From positions 10,290,763 to 10,354,762 of the forward strand of contig JAZBQD010000013.1 in NCBI GenBank assembly GCA_036583965.1: 64,000 bases of DNA, written 5' to 3'. The stretch comes from Prunella strophiata. Taxonomy: Eukaryota; Chordata; Aves; Passeriformes; Prunellidae. Positions 22,441-35,900 of the stretch are shown here, piece by piece. How positions within the stretch are numbered: the first letter of the stretch is position 1; every line of letters starts with the position of its first letter. The notes under the pieces are model-generated. The model searched no databases. It was not told the DNA's origin and saw nothing but the letters and a program-made list of their open reading frames with translations. A program made the position numbers and the translations under genes.

Positions 22441-23814
22441 TGTTGAAAACAACTCTTTACCTTTACACTCTTTTATTTTCCAACAGCTTCACTTTTTGGG
22501 TCCAACCCAAATTTTTCTCATAGCAGGTTAGACAAGAAGAGGAAATACTCCAGCTTTGTGTAATTAACTTACACAACATAACTGTGTAAACTCTGGGTAA
22601 GTCACACAAAGGCCCTGGGGGCTTGGTCAATGACTTATTTTCTCCTACAGAGTGAGACTGAGTGCAACAATTCAATTTTGCTCTTCTACAGGATAAAAAC
22701 AAGGTTTTCAGCCATTTTCTTCCACCTGGTCCTTCAAATTCTCCTCTAGTCCCAAAGTTTGGACATGGAAGACTTAGTGTGGGGCTGGAGAAACTTCAAA
22801 GGCAGATATGCCATGGGGAGGATGGGATTCATGCCCTGGCACTGGCAGGGCATGAAACACATCCAGTCTCATCCCTGAGAGCCTCCTGCACCCTCCTGGG
22901 ACTGACCCCGTTTGTGGAGCCAGTGCAATTTGTTTAAAAGGGGATTAAGGCTTCCTAAGTGAGGGAAGATTACCCAGGAAACAATGATTGGATTGCTGGT
23001 GGAGCATCAGAGCTGGCAGTGGGTGCTGACACATTCCCAGGGCTCCTCAGAATGCAGGAGTCCCTCAGGGTTTGTTTGAGGGGAGTTTTCTTGCTGGAAA
23101 GAGCCATTCCATGGGCACTCCCAGCTGGGTCAGCTGCTCTAAGTGTTCCCAGGAAATTGTTCCCTCAGTCCCTTTGCCAATCTGGATGCTCCAAGGGTCA
23201 CTCACCACCCAACCCACTCTGAACTCCTCTCAGGCACCAAGCAGAGGGAAATTCTCTTCCAAGGAAGGAGCCTGAGCCCTCACAACTGCCCCATCTTGTG
23301 TCCTGAAATGCTCCTGGGCCAGGGCTGTGTCTGGTTCCTGTCACCAAATCAAGGATTACAAAACCATGCCCAGAGGCAGGAAGGGCCCAAGTGCCACCCA
23401 AAGGCTCTGTGGCCAGAGAGGTGAGGGGAGCAGTCCCTGCTCCCTGGAAAAGCACAGGGCCCCAGCACCAAAGGCAGATCCACTTCTCACCCCCCAGTGT
23501 CCCCCAGTCCCAGCAGGGCTCCCACCTCCATCACCTGCAAGGATCATCAGCCCAGAGGAATTTCCAGTGTCCCTGAGGACAGAAGGACTCATCCCTCCCT
23601 TCCCTGACTGCCCAGTCCAACCCCACAGCCCTCAGGGGTTAACTGGGAGCACTGGGCAGGTGCTGCTGCCATCTGATGGAAAGCTGGGCTTAAAAAAGGC
23701 AATTTTGGGTTAGGTTGCCAAGCAGAGCCCAGGATTTCCTAGGGATTTATCCAGCCTCTGCTGTCATCTCAAATCCTCATTCAAGTTATTCCCAGGGATC
23801 AGGGAGGTGGGGGT
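22441..23814. other. Spacer between convergent TMEM116 and MAPKAPK5, no gene seen
   Basis: No splice-consistent coding exon or known element was recognised. The open frames here are short and show no family resemblance. Confidence 0.5.
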
Positions 23815-23960
23815 GGCAGAATAATGGAAGCAGGGAATCTCTAGGGCTGGAAAAGGCCTCTAAGAGCATCAGATCCAAAAATGAGCCCAGCACCACTGTG
23901 CTCACACCCCCAAGTGCTGCATCCACACCTTCTGGACACTTCCAGGGAAAAGCAGTGGCA
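23815..23960 (-). mobile_element. CR1 LINE fragment (antisense)
   Basis: GGGCTGGAAAAGGCCTCTAA, GAGCATCAGATCC and CCCAAGTGCTGCATCCACACC follow the CR1 order on the complementary strand. It is diverged. Confidence 0.65.
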
Positions 23961-24049
23961 GGAGAATCCTCCTGCTATTCCCTCCTGCTTCTTCCTTCTC
24001 TCCTACAGGGATCTGGGAACCAAACAAAAGCAGCCAGAAACTTTTGAGT

Positions 24050-26935
24050 TTAGTAAAATCATTTATATACAGGATGGGTAATATTTACAATGTAATACTG
24101 ATCCAAAAGGAACTAACAGGGAACACTGAGAAGGAGAAATGAGAACATTTTAACACACAGGAGTTAAACATGGGGACAGACTCAGGTTTCCAAAAGAAAA
24201 TCCAGAAGAAATGACAGCAAAACTTTGACATGTTGCTATTTCCAATCAAAATCTCTTTCACTAATTAGGTTCTCCTAATTTTAATACATATAGAAAAGTT
24301 TTAAATAATCAAGTCAAAGGAGAAGCCAGTTATACAGAAAATTTTGAAAAGGTCAAATGATTTCAGAGATTTTTCTTCACTTAAATAAAATTCTAAAAAA
24401 AAACCAAAACCCAACAACCTCCAGAGCTTTCCCACATATTTTTAGTGTTTGTACAAAGAAATTCTTCTTTGATCCCACACTTCCAGCTCGAGATATTTAC
24501 AATATTCACAGTCTGCTGTAAAGGATCAGTAGATTTATTACCAAGTCAAGCCTCAGAGAATCAAGACAAGATGTCTTGCACTTGCTTCAACTGAAAAATA
24601 AACTAAACACAGGAAGGAGAAAGTCAAATGCTACTTTCAAACATGTAAATTAATCCATTAAAGTTATTGAACTTTGAAATGTAAAACAGAACTTTTCCAA
24701 GAGTAAAAAAATCAACTTTGTGATAAAAACAAAACCATTTGACCTTGAGTCTTCAAATTGTGTTTTCTTAATCTGTCTCTCCTCTCTCTGCCTCAGATCA
24801 GGCCCTTCTTATTAATCACAGACAAGAAAGTGTAGATTAAATCCATCAAAAGCAGTTCCTTGTGGCAAAAGCCCTTGGAAATTTGTACAAATGTTCCCAT
24901 CTCAGGATCAGCAGCACTTAAGGGATGAAGAAAAGGAGGAATCTTCTCACACACATCAGATCCCACCTTCCCCCCTGACTGCACTTCCAACAAATTCTGA
25001 CTCCCAAAAATCTGCCTGAGGATTTTCCTCCTGGGAGGGCAGAGTCACAAAGTGCTTTTGGAGGGGTTTTTTTGCTCTGCCATTCAAACAAAGGTGATTT
25101 CCTTGTTTCCATCTCTATCTGCCACACTTGAAAGTTTCAATTCCCCAGAAAGACAGGGATTTCAAATTCAAAATGAAACCGTTTCAAGACATGACCTAGA
25201 ATTAGAGCAAGGACAGAAATGCACATAACAGGGCTTGGTGGTACAGCCAAAAAATGACAAAAACTCTCAATTTTTGCTAATTCTCTTCAGTTTTCATCAA
25301 CAGGTCAGTGCACAAATATTCCAGGTAGTGTCAGAGATACAATTCCAGCTCACCCATCAGAGGATGGATAAGTAGGGACTGCTCTTACCCTGCAATAAAT
25401 CAGGTATTGGAAAACTGTCCACAGGATTAAGGAAAGCTGACAGAGAACAGGAAACAAAGCATCTCCTTCATGTAGAAAAAACAAGTCACTGCTTAGAAAA
25501 TTGTATAGAAAGAGTCAGACACTGCTTTGCCATCCAGCTAAAGCTGCAAGGATATTTTGGTATAGAAAAGAGACAAAAAAAGAACAAGGCTGGACTTTTG
25601 TAGGAGAGAACTGGGAGATTCATGGCTCAGGTTTGTCAATGTAAACCCAAAAATGGATGAGCTGTGAAAGACAACAACGTTCAGGAGTGGTCACTGATGG
25701 CCCTGGGTTGGCACTTCAGTCTGCAGACCAAACTCAGCCGATGGCTGCAGGGATTTGGTACCAAAATAGCTCTATAAAAAGCCTCCGCCCGATCTCGAAA
25801 GAAAGAGAAGCAGAAAAGGTACAAAACTAGAACTATGTACAGATTCTTGCCATTGGTTTGCTTGATCAGGATTTAAAAAAGCAGCTTTTGGAGCCAATGT
25901 TTCAGACTAGAGTAAGAACCTGCCCTGGGGAGCAGGGAGCAGCCCTGCAGTTGTGGCTCCCCCAAGAAGGAGCTCAAAGGCATCAGAGACGGGAATTTGG
26001 GCTCCAGAGACAAATCCCAGGGGTTCCCCAGAGCATTGGGAGCCTGCCTGGGAGCAGCTCTGCCAAACAAGAGGACAAGTCAGAACCCAAGCCTTGGATC
26101 TTCTAGGAAGGAAAGAATGGGAATACAGGGGTGGATCCCAAACAAACAAAGCCCAGGCTGGTCTCGGTCCATAGAAGATCCCACCATGGAAATTAAATTA
26201 ACTTGTGCATAAGGACTTGAACATTCTTCTGTTCTACTGTTGGACAAGGTGAGAAAAAGAAGAGTTTTGTGCTGAATGGCTGATTCAGCCTTAAAAAAGC
26301 TCTGAGGAAGATGAGGAGAAAGAAAGAGAGGAGGTTAAGCCTTAAAGAAGGTCTGAGGGAGATGGGGAAGATGACAAAAAAAGAGAGTCACTGCTCAGAA
26401 CTGAAAATTTCAGCAAGTACATGGCCTCAGGTACCTGGGCCAGGCACCAAGTCAAACTGAAGGGTATTTAATTGATTTTTCTCTACCTGAAGACCTGGAA
26501 TTTAGGTGGCCAAGGGGAGCTGTGAATTTGCATTTCACAGCACTTGCTTCAAGTACTCACTGAGCAGGGACTTGAGAAACTGTGGCTCTCCTTCGCATAC
26601 AGTCACTGCAGGGGCTGGATGTGGCAGGTGAAAGGCAGCTTCTGCAACTGGTTATTAAGAAAAAGAATGGTTTTTAACAATAAAATTCACCCCATTTGGG
26701 GGGCTCATGATTAACAGTACATAAGTGATCATATATACCTTGAGGAACTGAGTTTTAAAAAAATATTACAGTACCAATGATTTTTTTTTTTTTTTGTATC
26801 TACAACTATACAGCATTTTCAAGCAGTATGGAAATTTAATGAAATAATTATGATTTATTAATTTACATAAAAATACTTTTTACAGTTAAAGAATAAATCT
26901 TAAATGGTAAAAAAAATAAGATTAAGAAGCTCCAG
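24050..26935 (-). other. MAPKAPK5: Probable MAPKAPK5 3' UTR region
   Basis: Sequence lies downstream of the MAPKAPK5 stop on the minus strand. AATAAA signals (as TTTATT on +) lie at 26854-26859, about 80 bases after the stop, and at 24534-24539. The former predicts a very short UTR and the latter one of about 2.4 kb. The AT-rich, gene-free character suits a long 3' UTR, but the true end cannot be read from sequence alone. Confidence 0.4.
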
Positions 26936-29900
26936 CTATTGAGAGTCGTGGGAGTTTGTCTGCTCTTCAATCACTTGTTTGACGATTTCTGCCAGTTTTA
27001 GTCGATCCACTTTGTCTGTGAATCCTCTGCCTGGAAGGGGAAAAACAGGGAATCAGCTGGAGCTGGGAACAAGGAGGAAAGCAATCCCAGCTGGTATTAA
27101 ACAGTGCTTCACACAGACTTAGGGCAACAGCAGCACAGGATCCAAAAGGACTTACAGACCATAGTTCTGTTGGAAAAATGGAGCAATTAAAGATCTCAAT
27201 GAAAGCCAAGCAAATAGAACAGAAGAGGAAGCAGGATCAAGCCCTTGTGAAACTGGCTGATGCTCCTGGTCCCTTACATCCACCAGCACCAGCTCCTGGG
27301 GGCTGACACCTCTGCCAGCCTCTCCTGTCCAGGAGCAACCTGAGCATTCCAAGGTGCCTGTCCTGGTTTCATTCTGCTTCCCACCCAAGTTGAGCTGCAG
27401 AGCTGCTGTGCTGACAGAGAGGAGCAGCCTCCAGCTGAAAGAGGGAATAAACAGCTGGATGGAAAGCAGCTCAACAGAGCTGAAGAGGTTCCTAGAAGGA
27501 TCACAGAATCCTGGAATTGTTGGAAAGGACCTTAAAGGTCATTTGGGCAGGGACACCTTCCACTAGCCCAGGTTGCTCCAAGCCTTGTTCAACCCCTCCT
27601 GGGACACTTCCAGGGATGGGTTTTTTGCATATATCCCATCTATGCCTGCCCTCAGGCAGTTTAAAATTCCCCCTTTTCTATCATGACCCATTTGTGCTGT
27701 TACATTCCTGGTGCCTCTGAAAACTCAACCCTGACCCTCAAACAGAAATTTCAAAGCAACACTTTCACCCCCATTTTGGGAACACCAGTTCTGGCAGAAG
27801 GGATGAAACAGTGTCAAAACCTAAATCAGCCCAAATCCAATAAATCTGGGGTTATTTCCACAGCAGGAGCTTTGTGCTTCCCCCTTTTCCACATTCCCTG
27901 TGGGAGAGCAGGAATTCTCACCATTCCAGCTGAAGCTCTGCAGGGTGTCTCGCAGCAATTTGCACTCCCTGTTGTATTTCCAGGCCTCCTGCATCACTTC
28001 ATTCAGCTTCTCATCTTCATTCTCTCCTGTTTGGGACAACAGAGGGACACAGGTTTGGTCTCACTCAGAGCTCTGCAAACTGGGCAGTTATTCCTGCTGA
28101 CCCCACACTAACCAGGAAATGGCCTTTAAACCAAATATTCCTGTTTGAAAGTTCTTTAAACAGCTCTGCATGTCACTAAAATTCCACATGAACCCAAATC
28201 CAAGCTCAGAGGCTGCCCAGGAGTTTTCTTCCTTCCTCACCACTGACAGACAGACCCAAAGTTGGGGTCTGGCACATTTAGGGATAAAAGGTTCTTAAAA
28301 GTGGCAACCTTTACCAGCCTGTGGTAGAATGCACTGAGCAATCACATCTCTCAGCTTCTCCAGAGCCACATTGGAATCATTGCTTCCATTCTCAGGGTCA
28401 TGGATGTAAACACCATCCTTTGGCTTGGTGCTGCACAAGAACAAGGAGGAAATAATTAGAATTTGGGCACAGCTCAAGCTCATTACTTGTTGTGTAACTG
28501 CTCCAGTCTAACACAGCTTCTTCCCCCTCTGGGAAACTGGGAGACAGGCTCAGCATTAATTATAATTCTTGTCCTATATTATGAGATCATTTTAAGTATG
28601 GAGATAAAGAAATATTCCTTTAAATTACTACAAATAAGGGTAATCCTAAAATGTATGAGTCTATTTTAAAAATTAACTCAAGGGAGAGAGAAAGGGAGAG
28701 AAAGGGAGAGAAAGGGAGAGAAAAGGGAGAGCAAACGGGAGAGAAAGGGAGAGAAAGGGAGAGGAAAGGAGAAGAAAGGGAGAGATGGAGAAAAAGGGAG
28801 AGAAAGGGAGAGAAAGGGAGAGAAGGGAGAGAAAGGGAGAGAAAGGGAGAGAAAGGGAGAGAAAGGGAGAGAAAGGGAGAGAAAGGGAGAGAAAGGGGAG
28901 AGGAAAGGAGAGAAAGGGTTTCTCTCCCTTCCTTTCTCTCCCTTCCTTTCTCTCCCTTCCTTTCTCTCCCTTCCTTTCTCTCCCTTCCTTTCTCTCCCTT
29001 CCTTTCTCTCCCTTCCTTTCTCTCCCTTCCTTTCTCTCCCTTCCTTTCTCTCCCTTCCTTTCTCTCCCTTCCTTTCTCTCCCTTCCTTTCTCTCCCTTCC
29101 TTTCTCTCCCTTCCTTTCTCTCCCTTCCTTTCTCTCCCTTCCTTTCTCTCCCTTCCTTTCTCTCCCTTCCTTTCTCTCCCTTCCTTTCTCTCCCTTCCTT
29201 TCTCTCCCTTCCTTTCTCTCCCTTCCTTTCTCTCCCTTCCTTTCTCTCCCTTCCTTTCTCTCCCTTCCTTTCTCTCCCTTCCTTTCTCTCCCTTCCTTTC
29301 TCTCCCTTCCTTTCTCTCCCTTCCTTTCTCTCCCTTCCTTTCTCTCCCTTCCTTTCTCTCCCTTCCTTTCTCTCCCTTCCTTTCTCTCCCTTCCTTTCTC
29401 TCCCTTCCTTTCTCTCCCTTCCTTTCTCTCCCTTCCTTTCTCTCCCTTCCTTTCTCTCCCTTCCTTTCTCTCCCTTCCTTTCTCTCCCTTCCTTTCTCTC
29501 CCTTCCTTTCTCTCCCTTCCTTTCTCTCCCTTCCTTTCTCTCCCTTCCTTTCTCTCCCTTCCTTTCTCTCCCTTCCTTTCTCTCCCTTCCTTTCTCTCCC
29601 TTCCTTTCTCTCCCTTCCTTTCTCTCCCTTCCTTTCTCTCCCTTCCTTTCTCTCCCTTCCTTTCTCTCCCTTCCTTTCTCTCCCTTCCTTTCTCTCCCTT
29701 CCTTTCTCTCCCTTCCTTTCTCTCCCTTCCTTTCTCTCCCTTCCTTTCTCTCCCTTCCTTTCTCTCCCTTCCTTTCTCTCCCTTCCTTTCTCTCCCTTCC
29801 TTTCTCTCCCTTCCTTTCTCTCCCTTCCTTTCTCTCCCTTCCTTTCTCTCCCTTCCTTTCTCTCCCTTCCTTTCTCTCCCTTCCTTTCTCTCCCTTCCTT

Positions 29901-32900
29901 TCTCTCCCTTCCTTTCTCTACACGTGACCCCTCATCCCATAAGGAATCTGTTCACTGCAGGAACAGTGTCCAACCTCCTTCCTGCCCCCACTGGCACACC
30001 TTGGCAGAAAAACCACATTGTGCCACTTTTGCTTGTTTGAGCAACACCAGGAGTGTGTTAAACCATCACAACTGAGCCTGTGCCATCCCCAAAGGCATTT
30101 CCCAGCCACCCCAGCTGGCTCCACATTGTCCTTGCAAGCCCAGCTCTGGAGTTACCCCAGGAGTTTCCGCTTGCGCAGGATCGGGTTGTTCACGGAGTGA
30201 AGGGGCTTCAGGCTCACTTTGAGGTCTTGGATTCTCATGTTTGCAAGTTGTTCTGCATGAGCCTGTTGGATCCCTGCCACCATGGCCTGGAAAGACAAAA
30301 GGGGCACTTGGTGCAACAAGACATGGACAGTGTTTGCCATGGGAGAAAAAAAGAGGCACCAAAATCTGATTTATTTTGGAGATGTGTGAGAAAAATCAGG
30401 CTTGCATGAAGCAAGGTGTGGTTAGAACTAAAATCAGTGACAAAATATCCCTGGGGGGAACAGGACAAAGGATCATCCTTCTCACATTCACAAGATTGAC
30501 TGAAATCCTCTTTGAGCAGAAATTAAAGGAAACAAGGACTATTTGTTTAATTAGTGAGGCCATTGCTGTAGTGGGGATAAAACATGGCAAAAAGAGGAAA
30601 GACCTATGGAAGATCCCTCAGGCTCTGCTTTCTACCATCAGCACATGGCTGCTTGTTACACCAACCTGGGAGCATCTCCTTCAAGCCCAAATTTCACATT
30701 TTATTTCCCTTTCCATTTCTGTTTCCACTTTCTCCCTACCTTCCTCAGGCTCTCCTAAAGCAGAAGAGAAGCTCCTTATCTGCACAACCCCACATCAAAA
30801 AAGCCCTTCAACCATCCCAGAGCTCCTGTGCAACATTCCTGACCAAATAACTGCTGCTCAGACCTTGTCCATCATCAGCTGGGCAGAGGGCAGGATGTTG
30901 TCCAGGGCTTCTGTGGAATTGAGCCAGGGATGGTCCAACACCCCCTCAATGGTCAGACGTTCCTCAGGTTTGACCTTCAGCAGCCTGGGGAGGAAAGAAT
31001 AAATCCCTAAGAAGGGGTTTGTTGATTGACAGAGCATTTAAGCATTTTCAAGGCTAAAAAAGCAGCTTTGCCAAGAGCTCAAACTGCCCCAAAATGAGCC
31101 CAGAATCTCCCTGACCTTGCTGTGGTTTAAGGCTGTCACAGCTCATCCAGGGCAAAGGAAGGTGCTAAAGGCATTCCTGGGGTACCCCAGTGCTGCTGAA
31201 TTCCACAGCTGCTGCTCCCAGGTGGGAAATCACCCTCCAGAGGAACTGGAAATGATCCAGACTGGCACCCTCTGGAAATGCACTCCCAGAGTTCATCCCC
31301 AGAACAGGTCACACTCATCCCAAGGGCTCTGGACATGGAAACTCTGCAGGATTCACTGTTACCACCAGGCCACTCCTCAGCTTTTCTCCCCCCTGAAAAG
31401 TCCTCAAGTAATGAACACTTTGCTTCCAGCTCCTCAAAATAAAAAGCAACTTTATTCCAAGATTGCTGAAAACTCCATGAAATCAATTTTTTTTTCTAGC
31501 ATGAAACCCTGGGAAGAGGATTTGCAGATAAATTTGTGTTCTCATGATGAACACAACTAAATAAAAAAGCAAGATTTCCCACAGAGTGCTGACAAGTCAT
31601 CCCAAAGCCTGAATGAGAATGGGAATGACTCCATGAGCTTGTCACACTTCCTTAGACAACTCCAGATCAGCTTCTTGGCTGCAGAGCACAATTGTTTAAT
31701 GTACCAAGAAAGTGGAAATAACTTGTACAAAATGTCAGCAGCACTATGGGGGAGAGCAGAAATTCCACTTGCTGCCAACCAGGTTAAGTTCACTTTTGAT
31801 ACCAGCATTCCTTTTTCATGCATTTTCCAAATCCTAACCCATTATCAAACCCTCATCAAGCCTGAGGTCAGAAATCAGCCTGGATCCATGTGACAACATC
31901 CTGAGAGCTGAGTTTCATGGGAATTTTGAAAGACAATGAAACCTTTTGCCTGTGGAGTTTCTGTGTGAGAATAAAGAGCTGACCTTGGTATAAAGGAAAG
32001 TTAATTTGGTGAAAGGTTGGGGGCTCTCCTGCACAGCTCTAAAAAGGTACCAGCACCCTCTCCAAACAATGTGAATCCTTGGAGAATTTACAGTACATCT
32101 CAGGAGCCAGTGACACTTTTAAATTACTTTCCCAACTGATTTTTTTTCCTATTTATATTGCTTTTATTCTCTCAGTTCCTCTGGTGATGCAAAGGCAGTA
32201 AGTCCCTGTCACTTTTTCAAAAATAAGTGAGGTCAAGCCCTAATCAGTGCCACGTTCTTGCTCCCAAACAGACCAAGTCTTTGAAACACTCCCAGCTGAG
32301 GGATGTGCCCTGCATGGAAAACAGACTCCATTAGCATTTGGAATAAAACATCCATGCAAAACCTTATCTGAGTCTGGCACCTCATGACAGATCTTAATCT
32401 CCCTCTCCATCCTCCTGCCTGACTCTTTTTAGGCTCTGTATGATGTGCACAGAGCTTTAGGGGACAGATTTACCACATCCCATTAAAGGCACTTGATTTT
32501 CACAGGAATTCAAATGTTATCCCAGGAAATCCATGCCAGCTGTGTTATCCTGAAACCCTTCAGTGCTCCCACTCCCCTTAAAGACTAAATACACAATTCA
32601 CCCCAACAAAAGAGACATCAACATTAAATATTTGGGCAGGATAAAAAAAACCAAAACATTTCCCAGACTTGATTTATGCTGAATATACAGAGAATTTGTC
32701 AGCTGGATGAGCTGCAGACAATCCTCACTGCTGGGATAAGGCATTTCCAGGTGCTTTTCCAATCCCTTAACACAAGCACAGAGCAACACCAGAGTTTCCT
32801 CCAGGGACTCACTTTCTCACAATGTCTTTTGCCATTTCTGAGATCTGGCTCCACTCTTCCTCTGGGAACTCGAAGCTTCCTGTCATGATCTTTTTCCTCA

Positions 32901-35900
32901 TGTCCTTGGGAATCGTCCGGCTGTGGTGCTTGGAGTAAAAGGGGGGGTACCCACACAGCATCACGTAGATTATCACCCCCAGGGACCACAGGTCACAGCT
33001 CTGCAAGCAAGGAAAGGGTCACTCTGGGGAGCAGTTTGCAGCAAATCATGGGGCAGTTCTGATAAAAGTTCTGTGAGATTCCCCAAGGGAACAGAACCAG
33101 CTCAGCTCCTCCTCCAGATCCACCTCGGTGGATGAATCTGGCTGCTGTGACAAGGCAGCTCTGTGCTCCAAGCTGAACAACTTCCAGGTGGTTGGGAATT
33201 GTCTGGGAAGAGCCAGGGCTGCAGAGGTGTGAGCGGTTTCCTGCATCTCTCAGGACACCTGAATCCTACCCCCAATCCCATAAAATCCAGTTGTTTACAA
33301 TGGGAGGCTGAAAACACAACAACCATCAACAAAGGAACAGCAGGGATATGGAATCAGAGCTGTCTGTGGTGGCAGCCAGGGACAGGAAGGAGCCAGGAGC
33401 AGGACTGGATTGCCATGGAAGGACAGAGCACCTGGAAGCTCTCAGTGCCCATTCTGGGCAGCCAGGTGAGTGCCAGGTGCTGCTTTTGCAGAATCACACC
33501 TGGGGACAAGGCCCTTCCACCCAGTGCCACCAGGGCAGCACAGAGCAATTCTTCACATGGAACATGGACAGAAAATCACTCCCACCTTGGAAATCCCAAA
33601 TCAAGGGACAAGAGAGGGAAGAAGAAACTCCATGTGAAAACACTTTTGGCCCATTCTAAGGAGTTCAGGAACAGAATTGCCTGCTACAATCACCAGCCTG
33701 GCTCCCCAGGATGGAGAGAGGCAGTCAGAGCCCTGAGGAAGGCAGATTTGTGATGCAGACTAATTAATATTTGCTTTAACTCTCTCTCTGAGGCTACTAA
33801 ATGCTAACACTGCATATCAAATACCTGCTCAGGCACGTGGTGGAATAAACAACCATCCCTAGAGCTGGAATCAGGGCAGATCCTTACTCTGGGATCACAA
33901 ACCAAATAACCTGCACTAAAATCGACACACCCAGAACACTCAGTGGTTCAAGCACTGCTCAGCCAGCAGGAGACAGTGATGATAATAAGGAGGAAAACAT
34001 TCTGGAATGCCCAAAAAAGATTATGACCTTTCAGGACATTTCCTGCCATGATTTTGCCAAGATTCCAGCAGCTACACAATAAATTCCTGGTTGTTTTCCA
34101 GAAGATCCAGGTACAGAGCAGTTCCTGGCACAGCTGCCTGAACAAGGAATGCTCTGCACATCCAGAAACTCTGGCAGCAGGAAAGAGATTCCCTTTGAAC
34201 AGAGAACTTCCCTCATGGCCTCACTCCTGCAGAGTCATTCTACTCTCTTCAAAATCCTACTCATATTTAGTGCTCCTTAAGAGCATTTGTGTATTTATCC
34301 CCTATTTATTAGAGGATCATTAATTAGGTTTGCACTAAATGTGCATTTTATTATTTGCTCTATCAAAAACACCAGAGGGGTGGAGAAGAATTTTAAAGAT
34401 GTTTCCCAGCTCACCTTGTTGTAAGTGTAAGGGGTTGGAGAGGTGGGGATAATACCAGACTTTTCTTTCTGATGTCTTCTTTGTGCCTCCAATACCTGGT
34501 GAGAGGGGAAATAAAAACAAAGAAAAATCCATCGCATGAACAGGCAACACAACCAGCAAAGCCTATGCCAAAGATTCCTGATGATTTTCCATTCAGGAAA
34601 CTGATTCCAGCTATTGAAGACTACCAAACTCCAGTTTCTCTCCCTAAGAAAGACTGGAGCTTTCTACATGGGGAAAATACTACAATATATAATATTTCTG
34701 GGCACTGAAATCTCCAGTTCTGCCTGAATTAAAGAACCTCCAACCCCTCCATGCTTGGAAACAGAACCTAAAGTGTGTTTGGAGGGTAACCCAAGCTCCA
34801 GAGCTGTCCCTTTTTGCCTCTCTCAGAACAAATCCCATCAAATGTGTCCCTTGCTGACCCAGTCTGTGGCTTTGGGTTGCAGGGAGCCCCAGCAGGCTCC
34901 AGCTGGGAAGGAATTTTTTGAATTTTCAGGGCATGCTCTGATCTCTGAATTGCCCTTCCCAGTGATTAAAGGCTGCCCAGCACTGCAATTAAATCTCCAT
35001 CTGCAGCTGCTTTTCATTTTCTCCAGGACTCCAACACAAAGGACAGGAGAGAGGGGAGAAAGCAGCCCTACAAAGAGCAGCCTGTGAGTAATTATAGATT
35101 GTGTTTAATGACAGGGGGCCAGGCCAAGGTGCCCAGGTACCAACCCTCTGCACTGCCCTTTGTGAGCAACCTTTTCAGAGCTTTTTGTTCCAGCCAAGTC
35201 CTTTTTAATGGAATCCTGAATGAGCCTGAGCTGGAAGAAGGGTGGCAAAGCAGGGATTTCTGCAACCCAGCTGCTTTAATACAGCTGAAGGCCAACTGTC
35301 ACCATCAGGGCTGAGCAGAGTCTGGGAAATTTGCTTTATCAACAGATCCCTGTGGCACTCCAGCTCCAGAGTGGAGGGATTCCTGCAAGATTCCTGCACT
35401 CAGAGCCCTTCCCAGAACAGCAAAGGGGGTTAAAATGATGTGGGTGTGGAGGCTCAGGCAATAAATGATCCCCCTTTAGCCCAGAGCAGGAACTGGTTGT
35501 TACCTGAGGTGCTACATAATAGGGAGTGAACTGGGGTGTCATCAAGTCACCTTGGTCTACTTTGGCAAAGCCAAAGTCACACAATTTAACAGGTGCATCC
35601 TAAAACAAGGAGAAGAGGCTTTATTAGACAAATCTCATTCAATCAGCTTTTCTAACACATAATTCTCCCCCTGTCCTCATCTCACCTTTCCCAAACATCC
35701 ACCTCATTGTATTTATACCCTCACACTCCAGCAGGCAGCTGAAAGGTCACAAACTGAACTTTCAAAACAGAGGTTTTGGTTTTCTGGGTGCTCTGGGCCA
35801 GAAACTGGGACTGGGAAAGCACTGAGCCCCTTGCAGGGAGGTCACTGCATAGCCAGGCTGGTTGTGAGCAGGAGAGACAAAGAATTGTTTGGGTCTATCA

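Noticed and set aside
28651..30075. 474-codon Phe/Leu/Ser/Pro-rich open frame
   Set aside because: It translates the 14-bp polypyrimidine array (3 x 14 = 42 bases). It lies inside a MAPKAPK5 intron.
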